DNA of 8,689 nucleotides, from NCBI GenBank assembly GCA_905236955.1, contig CAJOQW010000003.1, positions 1-8,689 of the forward strand, read 5' to 3'. Made by a program: the position numbers and the translations under genes. The stretch is from an uncultured Bacteroidales bacterium. Lineage in GTDB: Bacteria > Bacteroidota > Bacteroidia > Bacteroidales > UBA932. Positions 1 to 7,648 of this stretch are shown here, in pieces; the first letter of the stretch is position 1; every line of letters begins with the position of its first letter. The notes beneath the pieces were generated by a model, which was not told where the DNA came from, did not search any database, and saw only the letters and a program-made list of their open reading frames with translations.

Positions 1-321
1 GCCACCAACAAGGACCTTCCCGAAGAAATCAGGAAAGGAGCCTTCCGCGAAGACCTATACCACAGGCTCAGCGTCATAGTCATCAAGGTGCCCACCCTCG
101 ACGAACGCAAGGAGGACATCCCGGAACTGACGGAGCATTTCGTGAACCAGATATGCGCCGAAAGCGGAAAGAGCCCCGTCCCCTTCTCGCCAGAGGCCAT
201 AAAGGCGCTCCAGGCCAAGAACTGGCCCGGGAACATACGTGAACTGCGCAATGTCGTGGAACGCCTGCTCATCCTGGGCGGCAACCCGGTGAGCGCAAAA
301 GACGTTGAGGAATTCTTCTAG
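1..321 (+). CDS. Sigma-54-dependent AAA+ response regulator, C-terminal part (5' end outside window)
   Basis: The reading frame is open from base 1 and ends at TAG 319-321, giving the last 106 residues. They match the second half of the sigma-54 activator AAA+ domain: an ATNKDL start (sensor I region), GAFREDLYHRL at residues 13-23 (the arginine-finger region), VPTLDERKEDIPEL at 30-43, and WPGNIRELRNVVERL at 75-89 (sensor II). Such proteins use ATP hydrolysis to open promoter complexes of RNA polymerase bound to sigma-54 (RpoN). The oddity is the end: only 17 residues follow the sensor II helix, so the Fis-type helix-turn-helix usual in NtrC-like proteins is absent. To my knowledge Bacteroidetes carry short receiver-AAA+ proteins of this type, so truncation by mutation is not required. 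The N-terminal sensory domain lies outside the window, and calling it a response regulator is inference. It converges with the SIMPL gene across 5 bp. Confidence 0.9.
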   Translation, partial: ATNKDLPEEIRKGAFREDLYHRLSVIVIKVPTLDERKEDIPELTEHFVNQICAESGKSPVPFSPEAIKALQAKNWPGNIRELRNVVERLLILGGNPVSAKDVEEFF

Positions 322-326
322 CCCCT

Positions 327-1031
327 TTAGTTCTTGAGGGAATAAGTCACGTTCGTGACCACACGCACCTTCTTGATGCTGGGCGTGTTGGAGTCGCGGT
401 CTTCGATTGTGAAGTAGCCCTGGTTTGCATCACGGATCTTGCCCAGGCGGCTGCCTGAGTCGTCGGCGAACTTCTTCGCCACCTCACGGGCGTTCTTCGT
501 GGCTTCCTCGATCATCTCGGGCTTGATTTCGTTGAGGCCCTCGAAACTGAAAGTGGGATGGGTTTCGTAGTCATAGACCATCACGATGCCCTTCTTGATC
601 AGGTTCTTCTGATTGTTCATGAGCGCGAGGACCTTGTCGACTTCACCGGTGCATACGGTTATCACCGACTTGGCGACATAACGGAAACGGCGGTCGTTGG
701 AGCCGTATTCCTGGGCATACTTGTCGCTGATGTTGGGATTGGCCACGGAAATCTCGCTTTCCTTGACGCCGCCTTCCTTGAGGAAAGCCAGGACGGCCGC
801 GTTGTTGTTCTCAATGCTGGAATAGACCTCGGACAGGTCGTCCCCGCTCACGTTGAACTGGAGGGGCCAGATTACCTTGTCGGCCCGGACCTCACGTTCG
901 CACAGGCCGCGTACGCTGACGGAACGCCTGAAGGAACCTTGTACCCTCATTGCCGCCGGGATGCATAACCCCAAAATGATGAGACCGGCCATGATGGCCA
1001 GTCCTGCCTTGAAAATGCCTTTATTATCCAT
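327..1031 (-). CDS. SIMPL-domain (DUF541) membrane-anchored protein
   Basis: This 234-residue protein has a short basic N-terminus and one hydrophobic segment at about residues 9-28, either a signal anchor or an uncleaved signal peptide. The rest should therefore lie outside the cytoplasm. The SIMPL domain runs from about 35 to 232. It opens with VSVRGLCEREVRADKVIW (38-55), which fits the family's V-x-G-x-g-E...V-x-x-D opening, and has the conserved Ala-rich helix and LGKI at about 175-199 before the final strands. Bacterial SIMPL proteins include E. coli YggE, linked to oxidative stress, and Brucella BP26, which forms a large periplasmic ring; no precise reaction is known. The ATG at 1031 is preferred because it keeps the lysines before the hydrophobic segment and lies just downstream of a -7 box. 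No lipobox is present: Cys23 is preceded by Leu. It is divergent from the PAP2 gene and has no obvious operon partner. Confidence 0.87.
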   Translation of the reverse strand: MDNKGIFKAGLAIMAGLIILGLCIPAAMRVQGSFRRSVSVRGLCEREVRADKVIWPLQFNVSGDDLSEVYSSIENNNAAVLAFLKEGGVKESEISVANPNISDKYAQEYGSNDRRFRYVAKSVITVCTGEVDKVLALMNNQKNLIKKGIVMVYDYETHPTFSFEGLNEIKPEMIEEATKNAREVAKKFADDSGSRLGKIRDANQGYFTIEDRDSNTPSIKKVRVVTNVTYSLKN

Positions 1032-1036
1032 ATCTG

Positions 1037-1044
1037 CAAATTTA
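1037..1044 (-). promoter_or_regulatory. Bacteroidetes-type -7 box for the SIMPL gene
   Basis: Read on the minus strand this is TAAATTTG, an exact match to the Bacteroidetes -7 consensus TAnnTTTG. Only 5 nt separate it from the ATG at 1031, so the expected transcription start lies at or next to the start codon. I see no convincing -33 TTTG element. Confidence 0.6.
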
Positions 1045-1056
1045 ACTATTTTTTAG

Positions 1057-1064
1057 TACTTTTG
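1057..1064 (+). promoter_or_regulatory. Bacteroidetes-type -7 box for the PAP2 gene
   Basis: TACTTTTG matches TAnnTTTG exactly, with 7 nt between it and the ATG at 1072, again implying little or no 5' leader. It points away from the SIMPL-gene box, with 12 bp between the two. The space where its -33 element would lie is occupied by the opposing box, so polymerase probably cannot fill both at once. Confidence 0.6.
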
Positions 1065-1781
1065 CGTCCTCATGGGACGTTTGACATGCATATTCCTGTG
1101 CCTGGCAATACTTGTGCCGGCCAGGGCCCAGGTCCGCGACAGCAGCGCCCTGGCCGGTGTCCCTTATGTTATTCCGCGCTCGGAGCGCTTTTCTCCGCTG
1201 CAGGCCGTGGCCCCGGCCGTGCTGTTCGCCGCGGGAGCGGCCGGGGTGGACTGGGACTTCTACGACCGCAACATCAACACTCCCGTAAAGGACTACGGGG
1301 ACAGGCTCAGGTCGGAGTACGGGGCAATCTCGCTCGACAACTGGCTGCAATATGTCCCGATGGCGGCCTATCTGGGCTTTGGAGCTCTCGGGAAAGGCAG
1401 CCACTGTTTCATGGAGCACTTTGTCGCCGGAGCGACATCATGGGCGGCGATGGGCATACTGGTGAATTCCATCAAATATACGGTGAAGGACCTGAGGCCG
1501 GACGGGAGCTCCCGCAACTCTTTCCCTTCCGGACATTCCGCCACCGCTTTCATGGGGGCGGAGATGGTGCGTATCGAATATGGCGGCTGGTGGGGCGCAG
1601 GTGCCTACGGCATCGCCACCGCCGTGGCGATGATGCGGGTTTACAACGGCCGTCACTGGTTCAACGACCTGCTCGGAGGCGCCGCGATAGGGGTGCTGTC
1701 GGCGCATATAGGCTATTGGATGCTCCCTTTGGAACGCAGATGGTTTGGAATCAGGCCTGGAGTGGAGATGGCGGTGGTCCC

Positions 1782-2621
<840 letters not shown>

Positions 2622-2628
2622 ATGAGAG

Positions 2629-4416
2629 CTATTTCGTGTCGAGTCCCAGATCCTTTACCAGATGCTTGACTTCGGGATTCTTGTCCATCAAGTCCTGTGC
2701 CTTTTCTTCGGGCATGTATATCCTCTGCTCTATTTCGGCAGCCGGACGCACGCTCACTGCCAGATGCAGCCGCCTGGTGCCGAGCATGGCGTTGTAATCG
2801 CTTTCGAGTTCGCGCAGCATCTTCTCTTCGATCCAGCCCTTCTGTGCCTGGTTTATGACCTCGAAGGTAAGGAGCTTGTAACCATTCTCTTCGGATACCG
2901 AAAGCAGGGCGCCGTTAAGGGTATTCTCCAGCCTGGGACGGCCGGAAGCCTTCTTGGCGACCAGTTCTTTCCAGCGTCCGATGATTTCCGAGTCTTCGGG
3001 GAGCATGTCCGCAGCAGCGGCTTCTTCCTTGACCTCTTCGACCTTGGTTTCCTTGCTTTCCCCGCTCAAAAGCGGAGCCAGTTTTGCGGCGGCGGCACCC
3101 CTCTTCCGCGGGGTTGGGCCTGCGGGTTTGGCAGGTTCCGCCGGTTTGGCCTGTTCCGCTGCCGGTTCGGGAGCGGCCTTCGGGGTGTCCACTATGATTT
3201 CGATCGGGATCTCGTCCATGACGGGTGGGACTTCCGGAGCCGGGGCCGTGGCCGGAACTTCGGCCTTCACAGGGGCGGGGGCTGACTGTACGTCAGGAGC
3301 CGCCTTGACTTCGGCCGAAGGTGCCTTCACGAGGAAGGACAACTTCATAAGGGCGTATTCTATCAGCAGCCTCTGGTTGGAACTGAGCCTGTAGCCGGCT
3401 TCGCACTCCCCGGTCACTCCGAGGGCGTCGTACAGGAATCGTATGCTGCAGCGCACTGCCTGGCTGCGGTAACGGGACTTCAGGGAGTCGGGCTGGTCGA
3501 GAAGGGCTTCGAGCCCGCCTGTGCGGGCTACCAACAGGTCACGCAGGTGTCCGCTTAGGGCGCTGATGAAGTGAAGGGCATTGAAACCCTTTCCAAGAAT
3601 TTCGTCGAAAAGCAGCAGGGCCTGCGCATAGTCGCCCGCGAGGAATGCGTCCACGAGGCGGAAGTTGTACTCGTAATCGATGACCCCGAGGTTGCGGATG
3701 ACGTCGGCGTACCGGATGTCCGTACCGCAGAAGGCGACGCTCTGGTCGAAGAGGGTGAGGGCGTCGCGCATGGCTCCGTCGGCCTTTTGGGCTATGACAT
3801 GCAGGCTTTCGTCATCGACCTTTATGTTTTCGAGCCCGGCTATGTCCCTGAGGTTCTTCATCATGTCCGGGATGGTGATACGGTTGAAATCGTATGTCTG
3901 GCAGCGGGACAGGATGGTGGGGAGTATCTTGTGTTTCTCGGTGGTGCAGAGGATGAAGATGGCGTGTGCCGGGGGTTCTTCCAGGGTCTTGAGGAAAGCG
4001 TTGAAAGCCTGGGCGCTGAGCATGTGCACCTCGTCTATGATGTAAACGCTGTACCGGCCGACCTGTGGTGGTATCTGCACTTGTTCCAGCAGGCCGCGGA
4101 TGTCGTCGACGCTGTTGTTCGATGCGGCGTCGAGCTCGTGGATGCAGTAGGAACGACCTTCCTGGAAAGAGAGGCAGGATTCGCAGGAACCGCATGGTTC
4201 GAGGTCGGGGCCCGGGCTCGAGCAGTTTATGGTTTTGGCGAAGATGCGCGCGGTGCTGGTCTTTCCCACCCCGCGCGGACCGCAGAACAGGTATGCATGG
4301 GCCAGCTGCCCCCTCTGTATGGAGTTCTTGAGGGTTCTGGCTATATTGTCCTGCCCGATGAGGGCTTCGAACGAGTCGGGACGGTACTTCCTGGCGGATA
4401 CTATATAATCACTCAT
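2629..4416 (-). CDS. dnaX: DNA polymerase III subunit gamma/tau (clamp loader)
   Basis: DnaX is the AAA+ motor subunit of the clamp loader, which opens and loads the beta sliding clamp on primed DNA. The 595-residue protein starts MSDYIVSARKYRP, with the usual SARKYRP close to the N-terminus, and no later Met before residue 132 could serve as a start. It has Walker A GPRGVGKT (46-53), a zinc module with Cys65, Cys75, Cys78 and Cys81, Walker B VYIIDEVH (124-131), sensor I around TTEKHKI (158-164) and the SRC motif (170-172) with its arginine finger. The clamp-loader lid and collar domains run to about 363. A low-complexity linker rich in Ala, Pro, Glu and Lys follows (about 365-475, bases 2992-3324), then a C-terminal domain (about 476-595) in the tau position. 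I saw no A-rich slippery heptamer, so a frameshifted gamma form is not indicated. It is divergent from the exported-protein gene and sits 7 nt before lptB. Confidence 0.97.
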   Translation of the reverse strand: MSDYIVSARKYRPDSFEALIGQDNIARTLKNSIQRGQLAHAYLFCGPRGVGKTSTARIFAKTINCSSPGPDLEPCGSCESCLSFQEGRSYCIHELDAASNNSVDDIRGLLEQVQIPPQVGRYSVYIIDEVHMLSAQAFNAFLKTLEEPPAHAIFILCTTEKHKILPTILSRCQTYDFNRITIPDMMKNLRDIAGLENIKVDDESLHVIAQKADGAMRDALTLFDQSVAFCGTDIRYADVIRNLGVIDYEYNFRLVDAFLAGDYAQALLLFDEILGKGFNALHFISALSGHLRDLLVARTGGLEALLDQPDSLKSRYRSQAVRCSIRFLYDALGVTGECEAGYRLSSNQRLLIEYALMKLSFLVKAPSAEVKAAPDVQSAPAPVKAEVPATAPAPEVPPVMDEIPIEIIVDTPKAAPEPAAEQAKPAEPAKPAGPTPRKRGAAAAKLAPLLSGESKETKVEEVKEEAAAADMLPEDSEIIGRWKELVAKKASGRPRLENTLNGALLSVSEENGYKLLTFEVINQAQKGWIEEKMLRELESDYNAMLGTRRLHLAVSVRPAAEIEQRIYMPEEKAQDLMDKNPEVKHLVKDLGLDTK

Positions 4417-4423
4417 AAGCCTA

Positions 4424-4431
4424 CAAATTTA
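4424..4431 (-). promoter_or_regulatory. Bacteroidetes-type -7 box for dnaX-lptB
   Basis: On the minus strand this reads TAAATTTG, an exact TAnnTTTG match and identical in all eight bases to the SIMPL-gene box at 1037-1044. It lies 7 nt before the dnaX ATG at 4416. The DnaX start is well fixed by its conserved N-terminus, so if this box is used the mRNA has almost no leader. No -33 element is evident. Confidence 0.6.
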
Positions 4432-4443
4432 ATCATAAATTCT

Positions 4444-4451
4444 TAACTTTG
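4444..4451 (+). promoter_or_regulatory. Bacteroidetes-type -7 box for the exported protein-methyltransferase pair
   Basis: TAACTTTG matches TAnnTTTG exactly and lies 5 nt before the ATG at 4457. It is divergent from the dnaX box, with 12 bp between them, the same spacing as in the SIMPL/PAP2 region. A near-leaderless transcript is predicted. Confidence 0.65.
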
Positions 4452-4456
4452 CCGTG

Positions 4457-5155
4457 ATGAAAACCGCATTCCACAAATATTTCATGGCCCTGCTGCTGCT
4501 CTCCCTGCCACTTCTTTCGGCAGGCCAGGGCAGGGTATATACCAAGAGCGCCCGCATGGCCGATTTCCCTACCAAGACCACCAAGGTGGTGCTCACCGGG
4601 CAGACTGTGCTCGACGCCCTCCTCAAGGAAGAGTTCACGAGCCGCTGGCGCATCTCTCCGTACGAGTTCTGCGACATCGATGAATACAACAGGCAGAAAT
4701 CCGCGGGCCTGTATTATTTCATACATTTCGCATCCGACGACGAGTTTACCTACATGCTCCTTACGAAAGGTGGTCCTGAAAGCGGCACCGACCCCTTGAA
4801 GACCGCTCTCGAAGTGGTGAGCCTGCCTATCTCCGCCGCCGGCACCCCGTCTTCCGACGAACTGATCTTCCTGCCGGCATTCATCGACATAGTGCAGGAG
4901 TACGTCCAGAAGGCGCTGGTATCGGAGAAGACGGCCTACCTGGGCCTCAAGGGCATCCGGCGCGGTTCCACCCGCGGCAAGACGGTCTGCAGGGACGAGG
5001 CCGAAGGCAGGAGGCTCTTCCTCGAAGCCGCTCCCGACACCGTCGTCCCGGTTATGATATGGCCTTCCGAAGACGGCCCTGCAAAGCATTATTACCGCAT
5101 GCTCATCTCCACCGACACGCATGTCCTCTACGGGTTCAAGCGCGGCAGGATGTAG
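4457..5155 (+). CDS. Exported protein of unknown function
   Basis: I do not recognise a named domain. The 232-residue product has a clear signal peptide: MKTAFHK, a leucine-rich core at about 9-20, then Ser-Ala-Gly with likely cleavage after Ala22 and no lipobox cysteine. The mature part is mixed alpha/beta and soluble-looking, with no further membrane segment. Features that could serve for searching are KTTKVVLTGQTVLDALLKE (41-59), WRISPYEFCDIDEY (64-77), LYYFIHFASDDEFTYMLLTK (85-104) and a Pro-rich turn before LIFLPAFIDIVQEYV (136-150). From memory this resembles a conserved Bacteroidales hypothetical family, but I cannot confirm that here. Its two cysteines (72 and 178) could pair outside the cytoplasm. 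The GTG at 4454 would also open the frame, but the ATG three bases later fits the signal peptide better. The methyltransferase gene starts 3 nt after its stop, so the two are almost certainly co-transcribed. Confidence 0.8.
   Translation: MKTAFHKYFMALLLLSLPLLSAGQGRVYTKSARMADFPTKTTKVVLTGQTVLDALLKEEFTSRWRISPYEFCDIDEYNRQKSAGLYYFIHFASDDEFTYMLLTKGGPESGTDPLKTALEVVSLPISAAGTPSSDELIFLPAFIDIVQEYVQKALVSEKTAYLGLKGIRRGSTRGKTVCRDEAEGRRLFLEAAPDTVVPVMIWPSEDGPAKHYYRMLISTDTHVLYGFKRGRM
5147..5150 (+). promoter_or_regulatory. Possible Shine-Dalgarno for the O-methyltransferase
   Basis: AGGA lies 8 nt before the ATG at 5159, inside the last codons of the upstream gene. It is the only clear Shine-Dalgarno-like site at a gene start in this window and supports the 5159 start. 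Confidence 0.4.
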
Positions 5156-5158
5156 CCG

Positions 5159-5809
5159 ATGGAGAGCCTGCTCGACAAATACCTTCACGCCCATGCCACG
5201 GCGCCGGAGCCGGCACTGGAATGGATCGAGGCTCGCACCAACATCCACACCAATTATCCCCAGATGCTTTCCGGTCCCATCCAGGGCCGTTTGCTGCGTA
5301 TGCTGGTGGAACTCAGCTGCGCCCGCAGGGTGCTGGAGATAGGCACGTTCACCGGCTATTCGGCCGCCTGCATGGCGCTGGGCCTTCCCGAAGGCGGGCG
5401 CATCGATACCCTTGAACTCAACGATGAACTGGAAGACCTTGTCCGCGAAGGCTGGGACAGGGCCGGGGTGGCGGACCGCATAAGCCTTCACATCGGCGAT
5501 GCCCGTGAATTCCTCGCCAACCTGCCCGGGGAGCGGGAAGATTACGACCTGGTGTACATCGACGCCAACAAAAGGGAATACCTCGACTATTACAAGCTCG
5601 TCATGCCGCATCTGAGGCCGGGAGGCCTGATCGTGGCGGACGACGTCCTTCAGGGCGGGAAGGTGTACTCTGAGCCCAGGCCTTCGGACGCCCAGACCTC
5701 CGGCCTTGCGGCATTCAACGACTTCGTGGCGTCGGACCGGCGGGTGGAAACGGTGATGCTGCCCATTCGCGAGGGGATCTCCCTGATAAGAAAGAGAATT
5801 ACATTTTAG
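5159..5809 (+). CDS. Class I SAM-dependent O-methyltransferase (Methyltransf_3 / COG4122 type)
   Basis: The 216-residue protein fits the small cation-dependent O-methyltransferase family related to catechol and caffeoyl-CoA O-methyltransferases. Motif I VLEIGTFTGYSA (58-69) binds S-adenosylmethionine, and Glu86 in TLELND should contact the ribose hydroxyls. Asp135 in VYIDANK and Asp161-Asp162 in VADDVL sit where the family coordinates a divalent metal, and Lys138 is near the catalytic lysine position. FNDFVASD (186-193) and a C-terminal LPIREGISLIRK segment also match the family. It lacks a signal peptide, so it should act in the cytoplasm, while its operon partner is exported. The two may therefore not contact each other directly. 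Bacterial members methylate small catechol-type hydroxyl groups, but the substrate cannot be read from the sequence. I see no convincing terminator in the 78 bp after the stop. Confidence 0.92.
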   Translation: MESLLDKYLHAHATAPEPALEWIEARTNIHTNYPQMLSGPIQGRLLRMLVELSCARRVLEIGTFTGYSAACMALGLPEGGRIDTLELNDELEDLVREGWDRAGVADRISLHIGDAREFLANLPGEREDYDLVYIDANKREYLDYYKLVMPHLRPGGLIVADDVLQGGKVYSEPRPSDAQTSGLAAFNDFVASDRRVETVMLPIREGISLIRKRITF

Positions 5810-5840
5810 GAAGGGTGGTGCATTGAACGGTATTATTTTG

Positions 5841-5848
5841 TAACTTTG
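5841..5848 (+). promoter_or_regulatory. Bacteroidetes-type -7 box for the ftcD-hutU operon
   Basis: TAACTTTG matches TAnnTTTG exactly and lies 39 nt before the ftcD ATG at 5888, inside the AT-rich gap after the methyltransferase. It gives an ordinary A-rich leader of about 30-35 nt, unlike the other four promoters here. TTG at 5823-5825 is the only -33 candidate, but its 15-bp spacing is shorter than usual. I saw no operator palindrome. Confidence 0.6.
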
Positions 5849-5887
5849 GGAACCCGGATAATTAAGAACATTAACAATACCGCAACA

Positions 5888-7642
5888 ATGGCGAAACAAC
5901 TCGTAGAATGCGTCCCCAATTTCAGCGAGGGACGTGACAAATCGGTTATCGACAATATAGTCAAGGCCATCGCGGGGGCTGGATCAGCTTCGGGCGAAAG
6001 GGTCAAGGTGTTGAACGTGGACCCCGGCGAAGCCACCAACCGGACGGTGGTCACCTTCATCGGCAGTCCAGACGCCGTCTGCGAGGCGGCCTTCCAGGGA
6101 GCGAAGAAGGCTCAGGAGCTCATCGACATGACCCGGCACCACGGCGCGCACCCCCGTTCCGGAGCCACGGATGTCCTTCCGCTAGTGCCAGTATCGGGCA
6201 TAACGCTGGAGGAATGCGCCGTGCTCGCCCGCGGAGTGGCCCGGAGGATGTGGGAAGAACTTGGCATCCCCTGTTACTGTTACGAGGCGTCGGCGTCAAG
6301 GCCGGAACACCGAAACCTGGCATCCTGCAGGGCTGGCGAGTATGAAGCCCTTCCCGAAAAGCTGGCTGGTGCCGACACGCCCGACTTCGGCCCGGAAAGC
6401 TTCCATGCCGATCCCGCCATGAGGACGGAGAAGGAAAAAGCCCAGTGGGAGGTAATAGCACGCAGCGGCGCCAGCAATGTCGGCGCCAGGAATTTCCTCG
6501 TGGCCGTGAATTTCAACCTTAATACCACTTCCACAAGGAAGGCGTCCTCGGTGGCTTTCGATGTCCGCGAAAAAGGCCGCAAAGCCCGCGAGGGAGGTTC
6601 CCTTACAGGCAAGCTCCTGAAAGATGCCGACGGCAACCAGCTATGGATTCCCGGCACCCTCAAGGGGACCAAGGCTATCGGCTGGTACATAGATGAATAC
6701 GGCATAGCCCAGGTGAGCATGAACATCACCGACATAAGCGCCACCCCGCTGCACGTAGCCTTCGACGAGGTTTCCGCCAAGGCCCAGGCCCGCGGCCTCA
6801 GGGTCACGGGCGCGGAAATCGTAGGCCTGGTACCCAAGAGCGTGCTCGTCGATGCCGGCCGGTATTATCTGGCCAAGCAGGGTCGCAGCGTAGGGGTCTC
6901 AGAAAGCGAAATAATCAAGATAGCGGTCAAGAGCATGGGCCTCGGGGACCTCTGTCCGTTCGATCCCAGGAAGAAAGTGATCGAATATCTTATGGAAGAC
7001 GAGGCCGAAGCTGCCGCAAGGGAAAGGCTCATACGCATGAGCGTCAAAGGTTTCGCCGAAGAGACCGCTTCGGAGTCACCGGCTCCCGGGGGAGGCAGTG
7101 TAAGCGCAGTGATGGGAGCGTTCGGAGCCGCCCTGGCCACGATGGTGGCGAACCTTTCGGCCGGCAAGCGCGGCTGGGATGAGCGTTGGGAGGAATTCTC
7201 CCTCTGGGCGGACAAGGGCCAGAGGGTGCTCTCGCGGATGTTGGAACTGGTAGATGAAGACACCCGTTCCTTCAATGGCATAATGGCGGCCATGGGGCTT
7301 CCGAAGGGCACTCCGGAAGAGAAGGAAGAAAGGGCCAGGGCCATCGAGGCCGCGACCCTTCATGCCGCCGAAGTTCCCCTCGAAACCATGAAGACCGCCA
7401 TGGAAGTGTTCCCCATAGCCAGGGCCATGGCCGCGGACGGCAACCCCAACTCGGCCTCCGACGCAGGGGTGGGGGCACTTGCCGCAAGGGCGGCCGTCAG
7501 GGGAGCGCTGCTCAACGTGAAGATCAACGCCGCCGGACTTGCCGACACGGCCGCGGCGGAACGCCTCGTCAGCGAAGGCGAGGCCCTTGCGAAAAAGGCA
7601 GAGGAGCTTGAGACAGAAATACTTGGACTGACAAAACTTTAA
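5888..7642 (+). CDS. ftcD: Bifunctional glutamate formimidoyltransferase / formimidoyltetrahydrofolate cyclodeaminase
   Basis: This 584-residue enzyme ends histidine breakdown. The N-terminal half moves the formimino group of N-formimino-L-glutamate to tetrahydrofolate, releasing glutamate. The C-terminal domain converts 5-formimino-THF to 5,10-methenyl-THF and ammonia. The transferase (about 4-365) opens with LVECVPNFSEGRD and has DMTRHHGAHPRSGATDVLP (80-98), whose His88 aligns with catalytic His82 of the animal enzyme, plus GWYIDEYGIAQVSMNITD and LCPFDPRKKVIEYL. The cyclodeaminase (about 388-584) has APGGGSVSA (399-407), LPKGTPEEK and GNPNSASDAGVG (518-529). The order matches animal FTCD (about 540 residues), and nothing is broken at the junction. 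From memory, several Bacteroidales encode the two activities separately. The ATG at 5888 puts the conserved LVECVPNFSEG at residue 5; an upstream in-frame TTG at 5846 would overlap the promoter. hutU follows after 6 nt. Confidence 0.95.
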   Translation: MAKQLVECVPNFSEGRDKSVIDNIVKAIAGAGSASGERVKVLNVDPGEATNRTVVTFIGSPDAVCEAAFQGAKKAQELIDMTRHHGAHPRSGATDVLPLVPVSGITLEECAVLARGVARRMWEELGIPCYCYEASASRPEHRNLASCRAGEYEALPEKLAGADTPDFGPESFHADPAMRTEKEKAQWEVIARSGASNVGARNFLVAVNFNLNTTSTRKASSVAFDVREKGRKAREGGSLTGKLLKDADGNQLWIPGTLKGTKAIGWYIDEYGIAQVSMNITDISATPLHVAFDEVSAKAQARGLRVTGAEIVGLVPKSVLVDAGRYYLAKQGRSVGVSESEIIKIAVKSMGLGDLCPFDPRKKVIEYLMEDEAEAAARERLIRMSVKGFAEETASESPAPGGGSVSAVMGAFGAALATMVANLSAGKRGWDERWEEFSLWADKGQRVLSRMLELVDEDTRSFNGIMAAMGLPKGTPEEKEERARAIEAATLHAAEVPLETMKTAMEVFPIARAMAADGNPNSASDAGVGALAARAAVRGALLNVKINAAGLADTAAAERLVSEGEALAKKAEELETEILGLTKL

Positions 7643-7648
7643 CCGCAT

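Noticed and set aside
322..340. Possible bidirectional terminator hairpin between the sigma-54 regulator and the SIMPL gene.
   Set aside because: The stem is only about 4 bp, there is no clear T-run on either side, and it lies largely inside the SIMPL coding end.
960..1031. Lipoprotein signal in the SIMPL protein (Cys23 after a hydrophobic stretch).
   Set aside because: The residue before Cys is Leu rather than Gly, Ala or Ser, so it is not a lipobox.
2992..3324. Possible programmed frameshift in dnaX to make a short gamma form.
   Set aside because: No A-rich slippery heptamer on the coding strand in the linker region; the low-complexity linker alone is not evidence.
3571..4446. A 291-codon plus-strand frame opposite dnaX.
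   Set aside because: It lies wholly over the conserved AAA+ region of dnaX and its Val/Glu/Gly-rich composition is typical of an antisense shadow.
4454..4456. GTG as an alternative start for the exported protein.
   Set aside because: The adjacent ATG at 4457 gives a normal signal peptide, and the GTG is only 2 nt from the -7 box.
5846..5887. Upstream in-frame TTG extending FtcD by 14 residues.
   Set aside because: It lies within the predicted -7 box, and homologues begin close to LVECVPNFSEG, which the 5888 ATG reproduces.
4433..5899. A 488-codon open frame on the minus strand opposite the exported protein and methyltransferase genes.
   Set aside because: It is antisense to two well-supported genes, shows no recognisable motif, and its composition is what GC-rich codon bias produces on the opposite strand.
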